From UBA1189 sp045612065 (lineage in GTDB: Bacteria > Bacteroidota > Bacteroidia > Bacteroidales > Bacteroidaceae): 64,000 bases of DNA. The notes under the pieces were generated by a model. It was not told the origin of the DNA. It ran no database searches and was given only the letters and a program-made list of their open reading frames with translations. Numbering within the stretch: the first letter of the stretch is position 1; each line of letters opens with the position of its first letter. The translations under genes were made by a program, and so were the position numbers. This document shows, piece after piece, positions 1 through 9,857 of this stretch. Location of the stretch: the NCBI GenBank assembly GCA_045612065.1, contig JAZKYH010000017.1, positions 1-64,000 of the forward strand. Reading direction: 5' to 3'.

Positions 1-318
1 CTTGTAGCAGGTACAGACTATACCGAAGAGGCAGGTGTGTTCACCTTCGTCAAGGAGCAGACACAGAAAGTATACTGCACAATGTCAACTGAGGCACTTC
101 CCAAGTTTACTGGCACAAACATCTTCAAGACTGTGGCAGTAACTGTAAAGTCTGTGGATACAGGAATCGATAATGTGAAGGCTACTGAAGAGTTGGCAGG
201 CGACATCTACTCTGTAGATGGCAAACTCATCAAGCGCGCTGCTGCCATATCTGAAATGCCAAAGGGTCTTTACATTGTGAAGACAGCTGACGGAAAGGCC
301 ATAAAGGTAATCCGCTAA
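1..318 (+). CDS. C-terminal end of a secreted protein with sorting tail (5' end outside window)
   Basis: The reading frame is open from base 1 and stops at the TAA at 316-318, so only the last 105 residues are visible and the real start lies to the left. The last part has the layout of a type A C-terminal sorting domain of the Bacteroidetes type IX secretion system: a YSVDGK-like strand, then PKGLYIVK, then a basic end (KVIR). Four other proteins in this window end in the same way. The visible residues before the tail contain no catalytic motif, so the function cannot be told. A strong hairpin follows the stop. Confidence 0.75.
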   Translation, partial: LVAGTDYTEEAGVFTFVKEQTQKVYCTMSTEALPKFTGTNIFKTVAVTVKSVDTGIDNVKATEELAGDIYSVDGKLIKRAAAISEMPKGLYIVKTADGKAIKVIR

Positions 319-339
319 TAGGAATAAAGTATAAAGACT

Positions 340-383
340 TTCCCCAAATAGAAGGCGACAAGAGCCTTTTATTTGGGGAATTT
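340..383 (+). terminator. Rho-independent terminator of the left-edge gene
   Basis: TTCCCCAAAT (340-349) pairs perfectly with ATTTGGGGAA (371-380). An inner AAGGC/GCCTT stem (352-356/364-368) extends the hairpin. TTT follows, 22 bases after the stop codon. Confidence 0.75.
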
Positions 384-430
384 CACTCAGAACACCTCAA
401 GTCTTATCCGCAATAGAACTCAGAACATAT

Positions 431-1393
431 ATGCTTAAAAGAACGATTACCGCATTCATCGCGTTGTTCACCATACTGGCTGGAGCAGCAGCACAACTTG
501 TCGCACCAGGGTCAGAATACAAACCCAGCGTACAGCCCCTACTGAAAACGACATGGGGACAGAATGCTCCATACAACCAATATTGCCCGACAAGAGCAAA
601 TTCCTCAGGTGAGCAGGAGAATTGCCCGGTAGGCTGTGTAGCACTTGCCTTAGGACAAATAATGAAGTATTATAACTATCCTGAGACAGGTAAGGGATAT
701 AAATCATATCAACCATTTGGGCTATCGGAGGCCATCTCCGCAGACTTTGAGAATACAGAATATAAATGGGAGTTAATGAAGGATAGTTATGTCCGCCTCG
801 GAAGTTATAAAACCTATACCGATGAAGAGGCTGACGCAGTGGCTACCCTACTCTTCCATGCAGGTGTATCTGTAGGTACCATTTATGCCATTTCAGGAAG
901 TTCGGCTTTTGCGTATGCCAATATCCCACGAAATATGGTGGAGAATTTCCGTTATTCGGAAGAGGAGATCCGCTACGTTTCACGCAGTGATTACAGCAAG
1001 GAGGAGTGGATGGATCTTATCTTCAACGAACTCTCCAATGGTCGCCCCATCTTCTATTCTGGTAACAGCCCAGAATCTGGCGGACATGCTTTTGTTCTTG
1101 ATGGATACGATGCCACAGGTAAGGTGCACATCAACTGGGGATGGCGTGGCAGCGATAATGACTATTACGATATAGACCTACTCGAAGGGGAGAATAACTT
1201 CTGCAACAATCAGTCTATGGTAATCGGTATCATGCCGCCATCAAATGATAACACCGCTATAGACGCCATTTCTGAAGAACAAACCATCGTAAGCATATAT
1301 AATGCCAACGGTGTACAGATGGAGCGAATACAGAAGGGTATGAATATCGTAAAGTATAGCGATGGTACGATAAAGAAAATTATCATTCGCTAA
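431..1393 (+). CDS. Secreted C10-family cysteine protease (streptopain/SpeB-like)
   Basis: 320 residues. Residues 1-22 form a signal peptide (hydrophobic stretch ending AGAAAQ). The peptidase C10 core follows directly: a TTWGQ..PYN motif near residue 40, catalytic Cys69 in PVGCVALA, catalytic His219 in GGHAFVLDGY, and the Asn-Trp pair in HINWGWRG (around 235). The long inhibitory propeptide of streptococcal SpeB, roughly 120 residues, is absent, so activity may be controlled differently or by a separate inhibitor. The end (IYNANG...KGMNIVKYSDG...IIIR) is a sorting tail, so the enzyme is expected at the cell surface or outside the cell. C10 proteases of this kind (Bfp group) are known in Bacteroides. 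It is convergent with the next gene across a shared terminator. No promoter was recognised upstream. Confidence 0.88.
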   Translation: MLKRTITAFIALFTILAGAAAQLVAPGSEYKPSVQPLLKTTWGQNAPYNQYCPTRANSSGEQENCPVGCVALALGQIMKYYNYPETGKGYKSYQPFGLSEAISADFENTEYKWELMKDSYVRLGSYKTYTDEEADAVATLLFHAGVSVGTIYAISGSSAFAYANIPRNMVENFRYSEEEIRYVSRSDYSKEEWMDLIFNELSNGRPIFYSGNSPESGGHAFVLDGYDATGKVHINWGWRGSDNDYYDIDLLEGENNFCNNQSMVIGIMPPSNDNTAIDAISEEQTIVSIYNANGVQMERIQKGMNIVKYSDGTIKKIIIR

Positions 1394-1415
1394 GCTCTTT
1401 CGCAAGACTAGATAT

Positions 1416-1450
1416 AAATAAAGCGGTGGAATCAATCCACCGCTTTATTT
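1416..1450. terminator. Bidirectional terminator between convergent genes
   Basis: A perfect 15-bp stem (1416-1430 with 1436-1450, core AAAGCGGTGGA) has a 5-base loop and is A-rich on one side and T-rich on the other. It can end both the C10 protease gene and the leftward SusCD/protease operon. Confidence 0.85.
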
Positions 1451-1470
1451 ATTGTTTAATTGAATGGTTC

Positions 1471-2292
1471 TTAGTTTTGCGGAGTAATCGCCTCTTCCTT
1501 TGTCACGACTTTGATTCCATGAATGTAGACTGTGTCTTTTGTGCCATTTTGGAACCAAGCGTATATTGGGTCTTCAGATTTCATCGTAACTATAGGCTCG
1601 TAACCATTATTAAGTTCCTCCAATCCGTCCCACGTGTTTATACCAGCAGGCAGACGTTTGAAGATGGTAGTGTATGTTGCGCTAATAACTCTCCAACCAT
1701 CCTCATTGTCAATACTTCCCTCAGCATTCCATTGAGACATTGCAGACTTTACATTGGTTGTTGCCAAGATTCTTGCCATCACCTTACTATTGCTTGAATA
1801 GCAGATGGCATAAGAGTGACATGAGGGCATGCACACAACAAAACCTCCTCCATCAACATTTGATCCTGATGAGGGTTGAAGCATAATTGCCCCGGTGCGT
1901 GAACCTTCAGAGCCTGTCTCACCATCTGTACCTGCACCTACAAACTTTTCAGAGGCTTCCGATGCAGGATAGTCAGGATAGATGTCTGCATAAACCAATT
2001 GTATAGGCTTTCCATTCGGATCAACCAAATAGTTGGTCTCATTAATCACACCGATATATTTCTCAATCTTTTCAGCGGTGTCAAACCAGATCCATCCATC
2101 TTCATCAAGGTCTGAAACTTCGAATAAAACTTTTTTGTCTGTTTGGATTGTGTCTCCCTCTTCTTGAACGTCCTCACTTTCTCCTGGAGTAGCCTCTGGA
2201 ACCTGAGGTGTTTCTTCACCACCGTTCTCATTACAAGAAGCGAAAGACAACGCAATTGCTGCGGTCAAAATGTAAAATGCTTTTTTAATCAT
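1471..2292 (-). CDS. Lipoprotein of unknown function, last gene of the SusCD/metalloprotease operon
   Basis: 273 residues. A signal peptide ends in a lipobox (LSFASC, Cys20), followed by an acidic Asp/Glu-rich linker to about residue 50, typical of lipoproteins held at the outer surface. The remainder (about 55-270) appears rich in beta strands with Gly/Ser-rich turns and several aromatic residues. I do not recognise the family. It starts 54 bases after SusD and is the last gene before a bidirectional terminator. In many SusCD loci this slot holds a surface substrate-binding lipoprotein (SGBP). By position, it could bind the peptide or glycan fed to the SusCD pair. That role is inference only. 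Confidence 0.7.
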   Translation of the reverse strand: MIKKAFYILTAAIALSFASCNENGGEETPQVPEATPGESEDVQEEGDTIQTDKKVLFEVSDLDEDGWIWFDTAEKIEKYIGVINETNYLVDPNGKPIQLVYADIYPDYPASEASEKFVGAGTDGETGSEGSRTGAIMLQPSSGSNVDGGGFVVCMPSCHSYAICYSSNSKVMARILATTNVKSAMSQWNAEGSIDNEDGWRVISATYTTIFKRLPAGINTWDGLEELNNGYEPIVTMKSEDPIYAWFQNGTKDTVYIHGIKVVTKEEAITPQN

Positions 2293-2346
2293 AGTTGTTA
2301 ATTTTTTATGTAATTAATGTAATATATTGTGATGATGTACAGTTCA

Positions 2347-4098
2347 TCATACCTCCGTCCAATCAGGATTTTGCTCTACTCCATGATATTTTATGTCAGC
2401 CCACGGAATAGGTAGATAATACTGTTTCTTTTGGAATACACGAACCCTACCAGGGAAACGGCCATTAAGGTTTTCTTCTGTATATGTAGTCTCTCTATTC
2501 TCGATGGTTATGGTCAACTTTTTAAGGGGATTGCTTTGTCCGTTCAGTTTCTCTACTGCCGTGCCCCATCTGAAGAAGTCCCAGTAAGTTGTCTCTTCAA
2601 AAGCCATCTCGATGCGTCTCTCGTTGACAATCTTCTCCCACGTAATATCAGTGTGAGGATCCATATGTACACGTTGACGAATCTCGTTGATGTATTCCAA
2701 CGCAGTAGTATGCTTACCCAGTCTGTACATCACCTCGGCATAGTCGAGCAAAGCCTCAGCATATCGCCAAATGATGTAGTTCTGTGATGAGGCAAAAGTG
2801 TCATTATTGTCTATAGTTGTTCCCTCGTCTACAAATTTGCCGAGATAGTAACCTGTTCGGCTTACAGCGGCAGAGGTTGATGTGCCGTATTTGGTAATAT
2901 CCTCGCCTGCTACACCATCAGTGGTCGCTATATCCATGACATGGTTACGGAATACCGCTCCGTGATACAATACATTAGCATAGAATCGATAATCACGGTT
3001 CTCATAGGGATTCTTTTCATCGTATGTCATACCGTCGCGCATGCCATACTCCATCACGTGGTTGTGTGTGGGGGTATATGCAGCCGTTGTGCCTGTAAAG
3101 AAGGGAGATGCTGCGTCACGGTCAAGTTTGTGACCAAACTTGTTGGCATAGTCGCCATCATCAGCATGCTGAATCTCGAAAATGGACTCTTGGCTGTTCT
3201 TAGTCAAGAATATCTTGCGGTACTCGTTCTTTATGCCATCCTGAGTAGTCGCACTGATGGGAATAAGATCATACTTCTCGAGAGCAAAGAGTGCCTCGTA
3301 TGCCTCTTTCGCTTGGGCAAGCATGGCTTCGCTCTTGTCATCCGTAAATCCGAGATACGCCTTTTTCTGGTTCTGGAACACAGGACTTGAGGCCCATAAA
3401 TAGGTCTTCGCAATTAGCATGAGTGCTGCACCTTTTGTTGCTCTGCCCACATTGGTGGCTTCATATTCTGTTGGTAGCAGTGTTGCAGCTTTATTGGCCT
3501 CATCAACGATGAATTCCACCATTCGGTCGTACGATGCTCTGGGGAACTTCTCATCCTTCTTTAACGGGTCAAAGGTATGGTCAATGATGAATACACCGCC
3601 ATAACTACGCCATAGCATATAGTAGTAGTATGCACGCATGAAGTGTGCTTCTCCGTCTATTCTTTTCTTTTGTTCGGGATCGATAACCTGTTCACTATTC
3701 TCAAAATAGGTATTTATATACTGTATCTGATTATAATGCGAACTCCATGTGTTTCGTGCCCATAAAGTGACGCTAGATTCGTTGGCCTTCAGTATGTCAC
3801 CATATCCAGCATTGAACCAATCTGTATTTCCGACACTGAGTTGGTCTCCGAACCAAGGCAGATAGTATCTGCTGATTCCTTTCAGCATAGCATGGGTCGG
3901 AACGAGAGTCTTGAATCCGTGGTTCATATTGCGATACCATCCGTTGACATATTCATCGAGAAGCATGCTATTAGTCCATACCTTCTCTACTGAAATCTTA
4001 TTATATGGCCCATCATCAAAGAGTTTATTGCAACTGGTCAGTGTCAGTAAGGCAATGATGACGGTAACAGCAGCAGATTTTATTGTAAGAGGTTTCAT
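2347..4098 (-). CDS. SusD/RagB-family outer-membrane nutrient-binding lipoprotein
   Basis: 583 residues. The signal peptide has a lipobox ending at Cys23 (LTLTSC). The body matches SusD/RagB: an N-terminal region with YINTYFEN and AHFMRAYYYYMLWRSYGG (the TPR-like core motif around residues 130-170), NYIIWRYAEALLDYAEV near the middle-to-end, and NERRIEMAFE followed by WDFFRWGT near the C-terminus. SusD proteins cap the SusC barrel and bind incoming oligomers. It lies 19 bases downstream of its SusC partner. The neighbouring protease suggests peptides rather than glycans as the cargo, as in Porphyromonas RagAB. Confidence 0.93.
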   Translation of the reverse strand: MKPLTIKSAAVTVIIALLTLTSCNKLFDDGPYNKISVEKVWTNSMLLDEYVNGWYRNMNHGFKTLVPTHAMLKGISRYYLPWFGDQLSVGNTDWFNAGYGDILKANESSVTLWARNTWSSHYNQIQYINTYFENSEQVIDPEQKKRIDGEAHFMRAYYYYMLWRSYGGVFIIDHTFDPLKKDEKFPRASYDRMVEFIVDEANKAATLLPTEYEATNVGRATKGAALMLIAKTYLWASSPVFQNQKKAYLGFTDDKSEAMLAQAKEAYEALFALEKYDLIPISATTQDGIKNEYRKIFLTKNSQESIFEIQHADDGDYANKFGHKLDRDAASPFFTGTTAAYTPTHNHVMEYGMRDGMTYDEKNPYENRDYRFYANVLYHGAVFRNHVMDIATTDGVAGEDITKYGTSTSAAVSRTGYYLGKFVDEGTTIDNNDTFASSQNYIIWRYAEALLDYAEVMYRLGKHTTALEYINEIRQRVHMDPHTDITWEKIVNERRIEMAFEETTYWDFFRWGTAVEKLNGQSNPLKKLTITIENRETTYTEENLNGRFPGRVRVFQKKQYYLPIPWADIKYHGVEQNPDWTEV

Positions 4099-4117
4099 TC
4101 TATTATGCTATGTGTCG

Positions 4118-7100
4118 TTAGAAACTAAGATTGAGTGTCGCTCCGTATGACTTCTGTATGGGATATCCACGTAAAGATTCCGGGTCCATGTACTTCAGGT
4201 TACTTATCGTGAACAAGTTGCTGGCCTGGAATGCGATGCTAGCCGATGAAAGGTCCAACTTCTTGACCCACTTCTTGGGGAACTGATAACCTATATTGAG
4301 CGATTTCAGACGCATGAAGTTGCAATCCTGAATCCAGAATGTAGAGGCCTTACGATTGTTGTCATTCGTGGTGGCAAACTTAATTCTTGGATATCTGGCA
4401 TTGGGATTCTCTGGGGTCCAGGTCTCAGTCAGATGATAACGCTGAAACTTCTGCAAAGTGCTGTTCTCAAGGGAGTAGTTTTCGTTGATATTCTGCTGAT
4501 ACCCGTGTTCGCCTTGCAGCAGCGCATTGATGAAGAATCCATTGTATGAGATGTTCAGTTTCAGACCAAGGTCCATATCCGGATGCGATGAGTTCTTTAC
4601 ATAGATACGATCATTGGCATCAATCTTCTTGTCATTGTTCTTGTCGACATATTTAATGTCACCAGGAGCAATAGTAGCATTCTTCTGCCCATCTTGATCG
4701 ATGCCATAGTTGTCAATTTCTTCTTGAGTCTGGAAGAGACCATTTGCTTCATACATAGTCCACACTAAACTGCTACGCCCCTTGCGACGCAGATTGGGCA
4801 ATTGCGCACTCTCGTCACCATAGTCGAGATATTCATCATCCGATTTAGAGAGGATAACACCGATGTTATATTTCAGTTTACCTATTGTATTGCGATGGTT
4901 GAGCGTAAAGTCCCATCCCCATGTTTTCAGTTCGCTGAAATTCTGGCTTGGCACATTACCATCCACACCTGTAGTGGGTGGGTATAGGTAATCGGGCGCT
5001 GTAGTGATCTTATCCGTCTCGTAGCGGAGGAAATATTCAAATGTCATGCCGATACGACCGCCCCAGAATCCAAGGTCGGAAGCCACGTTGTAGTCGTGTG
5101 TCCGTCCCCATGTTAAATTAATGTTGGGGTTACTTGTCATATACAATCCCGGTCGATAATTACCACCTATATTATAACCATCAGTCTCCGTGTATGTCTT
5201 GAGATAAGAGTATGCTCCGACAAGTCCATCATTTCCGAGCCATCCAGTAGACAGACGGATTTTGGCATTGCTCAGAACATTCTGATTCCAGTTCTTGAAA
5301 AAAGGTTCGTTTGAAACAACCCATGCTCCAGAGAACGAAGGGAAGAAGCCCCAACGATGGTCAGGATGGAAGTTGTTGCTACCATCCACACGGAAACTGA
5401 ACTCAGCGAAGTATCTATTGTCATATCCGTATTTAGCACGACCAATGAGTGATGCTCGTTGATTGTACATTTCGTCGCCATAAAGTTCAGCCGTTTGTGC
5501 ATTACCCAATACCTCCGGATAAATACTCTTATCCAAATTCGTGGCATACACGTATTGTGTATGAGTGCGTTGATAGTTCGCGACAAAAGTTCCTTCCACA
5601 TCGTGCTTTTCTCCGAATGTCCTCATGTAGTTCATACCGGCTTCGTAGAGTTGGCTATCAAAGAAGCGGTCGTCCTGTTCCAGCGACACCTTAGCCGTGG
5701 GATATATCGTGTTAGCATCTGCAGCATAGGTATCTGTAACGCTGTCGTATGTATAAAGCGTGACCGGCTTTTCGAAAGTAGTCTCTATGCGTGTATTGTC
5801 ATCAAATGTACCACGGGCATAGATAGAGAGACCTTTGACAAATGGCACATTCCAATTGAGGTTGGCCGTGACGGTGTTCATCTTGCTCTTATCTTTGATG
5901 TAGCCTCCCAAGCCTTCAACATTAATGAGTGGGTTGGAACCATTAATGCTGGCCAGTTCGCCATTCTCGAATCTCACTACTTGCAATGGGGAGAAGGCAT
6001 AGGCATTGTCTATGGTGTAGTAACTGCTGTTCTGTGCATTGCTACGTGAACCGTTTGAAGCAAATGAGAGTGTCAATCCTTTAGCCAGTTCTGCATCTAT
6101 CTTTCCCATATAGTTGAGTCGGCTACGTCCTATTCCACTATATATACCTTTACTGTCAGCATAGCCTGTAGAGATATAATACTTCACCGCCTTGCTTCCT
6201 CCATTGACTGAGACGCTATGCGTTGTAGACCATCCGGTATTGTTAAGGTAACTCAGGTAGTCCTCATTGGCATAGATATTCGGTGCCGAATTGTTGCGTA
6301 TCATCTCAAGTTGCTCGGGCGTATATGCTTCTACAGTCGTTCCAGGAGTGTTCTCTACCGCTCTATTGAAAAGCAGGGCAAACTCATATGCATCCAAGAA
6401 CTCTGGCATCTGCGTTGCTTGCTGCACATTGTACTGGCCGCGATAGTTAACATTCACTTTGCCACCATCGTTACCTTTCTTGGTCTGGACAAGAATGACT
6501 CCGTTTGCTGCACGGGCACCATACACTGCCGCTGATGCGGCATCCTTGAGAATAGTAACGCTCTCTATATCATCAGGATTAAGATCAGAGAGGCGCATCT
6601 CGCCATCCGATGTTGTCGTGCCGAATCGTGGCACACCATCAATAACGAGCAGTGGAGCATCATTGATACCTCTGAGCCTGATTGTCGACTCTTTGGCCGT
6701 ACTGGGATCACCTGTCGACTGCATCACCTGCAGACCAGCCACCTGTGCTGTGAGTGCCTGATCGAGGTTTGTGGTGGGCATCATGAGTAGGTCTTCCGCT
6801 TTGATGGTTTCGATAGAGCCTGTTATTGATGATTTTTTCTGTATACCATATCCTACGACTACCAGTTCATCAAGATTCTGTGCATCATCTGCAAGGGTGA
6901 CATTCACGATACGTTGTCCCTTCTCAACATGCACGTCCTGCGTCTTGTAGCCCATGTAAGAAACGACGAGTACTGCCTTTGCCTTAGAAGCAGGAAGTGC
7001 AAAGTTTCCTTCAAGGTCCGTGACGGTTCCTACTTTCTGGTTCTTCCACTTTATGTGTACTCCGATTAATGGCTCGCCGCCAGTATCGAGCACCTTTCCC

Positions 7101-7186
7101 GTGATTATGTCCTCTTGTGCTACGGCAAATGTCGTGTGAAAGACGGCAATAATCAACGTTATTATGATGGATTTCATATTAGCCAT
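4118..7186 (-). CDS. SusC/RagA-family TonB-dependent outer-membrane transporter
   Basis: 1022 residues. A signal peptide ends near FAVAQ (about residue 24). It is followed by a carboxypeptidase-regulatory-like domain (about 27-110, GKVLDTGGEPLIGVHI), a TonB box-like segment (LDELVVVGYG), the plug domain (about 115-230, with LLVIDGVPR and VTILKDAASAAVYGARAANG) and the C-terminal beta barrel. The last residue is Phe, as is usual for outer-membrane barrels. The first ATG (7186) and a second at codon 4 are both possible starts. It forms the import channel with the downstream SusD. The upstream gene in the operon is a secreted metalloprotease, with a gap of 28 bases. Confidence 0.95.
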   Translation of the reverse strand: MANMKSIIITLIIAVFHTTFAVAQEDIITGKVLDTGGEPLIGVHIKWKNQKVGTVTDLEGNFALPASKAKAVLVVSYMGYKTQDVHVEKGQRIVNVTLADDAQNLDELVVVGYGIQKKSSITGSIETIKAEDLLMMPTTNLDQALTAQVAGLQVMQSTGDPSTAKESTIRLRGINDAPLLVIDGVPRFGTTTSDGEMRLSDLNPDDIESVTILKDAASAAVYGARAANGVILVQTKKGNDGGKVNVNYRGQYNVQQATQMPEFLDAYEFALLFNRAVENTPGTTVEAYTPEQLEMIRNNSAPNIYANEDYLSYLNNTGWSTTHSVSVNGGSKAVKYYISTGYADSKGIYSGIGRSRLNYMGKIDAELAKGLTLSFASNGSRSNAQNSSYYTIDNAYAFSPLQVVRFENGELASINGSNPLINVEGLGGYIKDKSKMNTVTANLNWNVPFVKGLSIYARGTFDDNTRIETTFEKPVTLYTYDSVTDTYAADANTIYPTAKVSLEQDDRFFDSQLYEAGMNYMRTFGEKHDVEGTFVANYQRTHTQYVYATNLDKSIYPEVLGNAQTAELYGDEMYNQRASLIGRAKYGYDNRYFAEFSFRVDGSNNFHPDHRWGFFPSFSGAWVVSNEPFFKNWNQNVLSNAKIRLSTGWLGNDGLVGAYSYLKTYTETDGYNIGGNYRPGLYMTSNPNINLTWGRTHDYNVASDLGFWGGRIGMTFEYFLRYETDKITTAPDYLYPPTTGVDGNVPSQNFSELKTWGWDFTLNHRNTIGKLKYNIGVILSKSDDEYLDYGDESAQLPNLRRKGRSSLVWTMYEANGLFQTQEEIDNYGIDQDGQKNATIAPGDIKYVDKNNDKKIDANDRIYVKNSSHPDMDLGLKLNISYNGFFINALLQGEHGYQQNINENYSLENSTLQKFQRYHLTETWTPENPNARYPRIKFATTNDNNRKASTFWIQDCNFMRLKSLNIGYQFPKKWVKKLDLSSASIAFQASNLFTISNLKYMDPESLRGYPIQKSYGATLNLSF

Positions 7187-7214
7187 AAACTTTGTAATGA
7201 TAAGTTTGCGTCAT

Positions 7215-9791
7215 TTACTTCTTCAGTGCGCGTTCTATCTTAAGAATCTGATAGTCATAAAAATCCTTTGTCGTACCTTTGGCTGTATTACGGTATGTCT
7301 TATACTTCTGTAATACAACTTGGAGGCGTCCCATCATGATGGATCCGAACTCGTCTTTTGTCAGACTTGACACACCAAGGTTTATGCGAGCGAATGATCT
7401 TGTTCCATCGCATATGTGATGACTACATGGAACCATTGTATCATGACAATCATTGTCTAACTCTACGTAATCATTAAGTGCAGAACTCTTCACTGCCGCA
7501 GATGTTTCTAAAGAAAGATTCTTTATCATCTGTGCTATTGCTACACTTTGCAAATTCTTATCCGTGTCACTCAGCACGCCTGCTTTGGGTGCTGTAAATA
7601 CGGCATTGGTAAAATCATTGAGGTAGTCGTCAATCTTATAATTATGCTTAGGATCAGCCTCACCACCATCCTTTATCCTATACAGAACGGTACCATTGAT
7701 GAGCGAAGAGATAATCTGTGTGCCAAGTTTATTGTTCACATCCATATTTAACTCCAATTTATCAATCAAGGTGCGCGGTGTCAGCCAAGTTTCATAGGTG
7801 CGAGCCTCATTGACCAGCCATAGCATGGCTTTCTTCTGGTATTCTTTATCAATATAGTGTTTCCCTGAGGCCTTTCCATCTCCCTGCCTTATCTCTTCGT
7901 ATCTGATACCTCCAACGTATGGGATAACATGCTTCACATATCTTCCATACTGCTTTGTCACCTCCATGTATACATTCTCTACCTCATCGTATCTCTGTCC
8001 CTCCTCAAGAGTCCACGCCTCCAGGTTAGCCAAAAGGACTTTGAGATTGCTTATACCATAGTTGCTTGCCAATATATGGTCATTACCGAGGTCTTCTGTC
8101 TGGTCGGTAGGGTCTACTGTTCCGAGCAACTGTTGCGCTCCAAACTCATACATTGGGTCATGAGCATATTTTGCAATCCAACTATCAAGTACGGGCTTTT
8201 CTTCTTCAGGATTATCTGCATCCTTTATGAGTCTGTATCCCCATTCTATAGCATATATATCGTATACACCAAGGTCTGGAGGTGTCAGTTTTACTCCGCG
8301 CTCCATATCGCCAGGCTGTGCCACATAGTTGTTGCGTGCATAGTCCATAATACTTGGCGTGGTTCCATATTTCTGTGTAAACTCAGGGTCACGTAATTTC
8401 TCCACGGGATAAGAATAACTTGCACCCATATTATGCATCAGTCCGAGCGTATGTCCAATTTCATGTGCTGCTGCATACTTTATGGCTTCGTTCATAACCT
8501 CATCACTGAATTTGGTCGTTCTAACCCTCGGGTCTACTGTTCCAGTCTGTATAAATCGCCAATTATGGAGCAGTGATAGAATGTTATGATACCAAATGAC
8601 ATCAGCAGAAAGAATTTCACCTGTTCTTGGGTCAGTATAACTCGGCCCCATGGCATTAGCAGTGTTGGTTCCTACATATCTGAAACAACTATACTTCATA
8701 TCATCAGGATCGAATATGCTATCATTCTTCGGATAATCCTTAGCGACGATAGCGTTTTTGAATCCCGCCGTTTCAAAAGCATAGTTCCAGACCTCAATAC
8801 CTTCCTTAATCGTATTGCGCCATTTCTCGGGGAATGCAGAATCTACATAGAACACGATGGGTTTCTGAGGTTCTACCAACTCTCCATTGAAATATTTTTC
8901 TCTATCCTCCGGTTTCGGTTCCAATCTCCAACGATTGATGTAGTTTTTTTCTTCTATACGATCAGCATTCGAAGAAAATACGCTCTTGTTGTTATAGAAA
9001 TATCCCACTCTATTGTCCTGTAAACGGATAGCCATCGGCTCCTCTGGCAAAACGAAGAATGAGCGATGCATGCTAATAGAATACGGTTTCTCTATGATAC
9101 CGGTCGTAATAAACGATAGCAAGGACTTAATCTCAATGTTATTCTCAAAGGCTTTCACCTCACTTATACCAGATGCTGCTGTCTGGAATGTTCCCTTTAT
9201 ACCGTCACTGCCACCTAACAGTTTAGCAATTGGATTAGAGTTCTTTATCGGACTGATACACTTCTCGTTTGTCCCGAAAAATGCAGTCATATCAATGAGG
9301 ACATCCTCGCCTTTCTTGGCTTGAATCTTAAAACCTTTCAACACTGGGTCAAGGTTATTCCGCTCGAATGCTGGCGCTATGGGATCCTTCTCATCAATAG
9401 TATTTATATGCTGAATTTGATGCATATAAACATTGCGACCATCCGTCGTGAATCTTATCAAGAGGGGATCAACATGCATCTGCCCTGCTACATAATCACG
9501 CGTATCACTTATGGCAGAAATACGACTTGAAAGCATGTATGTGCGAGAATATGCCTCCTGAGGAATTTCAAAATATACTTTACCCGTCTTCTCGTTGAAA
9601 TAAACATTGAAGAGTCCTTTGCTAACGGTTGCATCTTTAACGATATCGTTATAGGCAGATAACGAATCTTTCTTCAGTATCGAAGTAAGCGAAGCCGTTT
9701 TTTTCGTTTCCTTTTTCTTTTTTGCATAGACAGAGGAAGGTGCTGCAACTATGAGGGCCAAAACTAATGTGATGCTTGATAGTAGTTTCAT
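7215..9791 (-). CDS. Secreted Met-zincin metalloprotease (DUF5117/DUF5118/DUF4953 architecture)
   Basis: 858 residues. The signal peptide covers residues 1-23, followed by a Lys-rich stretch. The N-terminal half (about 40-300) corresponds to the DUF5118/DUF5117 region seen in Bacteroidetes zinc proteases. The catalytic domain starts near residue 310 (PIVFYVDSAFPEKWR, which precedes the active site in this family). The zinc site is HEIGHTLGLMH at residues 443-453, with His443, His447 and His453 as ligands and Glu444 as catalytic base. The SPSIMDYARN-like segment downstream provides the Met-turn. It is the first gene of the operon, before SusC and SusD. The likely role is to cut proteins into peptides that the SusCD pair imports. 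The substrate is not known from the sequence. Confidence 0.88.
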   Translation of the reverse strand: MKLLSSITLVLALIVAAPSSVYAKKKKETKKTASLTSILKKDSLSAYNDIVKDATVSKGLFNVYFNEKTGKVYFEIPQEAYSRTYMLSSRISAISDTRDYVAGQMHVDPLLIRFTTDGRNVYMHQIQHINTIDEKDPIAPAFERNNLDPVLKGFKIQAKKGEDVLIDMTAFFGTNEKCISPIKNSNPIAKLLGGSDGIKGTFQTAASGISEVKAFENNIEIKSLLSFITTGIIEKPYSISMHRSFFVLPEEPMAIRLQDNRVGYFYNNKSVFSSNADRIEEKNYINRWRLEPKPEDREKYFNGELVEPQKPIVFYVDSAFPEKWRNTIKEGIEVWNYAFETAGFKNAIVAKDYPKNDSIFDPDDMKYSCFRYVGTNTANAMGPSYTDPRTGEILSADVIWYHNILSLLHNWRFIQTGTVDPRVRTTKFSDEVMNEAIKYAAAHEIGHTLGLMHNMGASYSYPVEKLRDPEFTQKYGTTPSIMDYARNNYVAQPGDMERGVKLTPPDLGVYDIYAIEWGYRLIKDADNPEEEKPVLDSWIAKYAHDPMYEFGAQQLLGTVDPTDQTEDLGNDHILASNYGISNLKVLLANLEAWTLEEGQRYDEVENVYMEVTKQYGRYVKHVIPYVGGIRYEEIRQGDGKASGKHYIDKEYQKKAMLWLVNEARTYETWLTPRTLIDKLELNMDVNNKLGTQIISSLINGTVLYRIKDGGEADPKHNYKIDDYLNDFTNAVFTAPKAGVLSDTDKNLQSVAIAQMIKNLSLETSAAVKSSALNDYVELDNDCHDTMVPCSHHICDGTRSFARINLGVSSLTKDEFGSIMMGRLQVVLQKYKTYRNTAKGTTKDFYDYQILKIERALKK

Positions 9792-9844
9792 ATGTATAGT
9801 TTTTATGTTTGGTTAAATGTTCTGTTCTTTTGAGTTTAATGCTA

Positions 9845-9852
9845 CAAAGATA
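9845..9852 (-). promoter_or_regulatory. Bacteroidetes -7 element for the metalloprotease/SusCD operon
   Basis: TATCTTTG on the minus strand fits TAnnTTTG and sits about 55 bases before the ATG at 9791. No clear TTTG box lies at the expected distance upstream. It sits immediately beyond the holB stop, so the operon can be started separately from the housekeeping cluster. Confidence 0.5.
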
Positions 9853-9857
9853 ATGAT

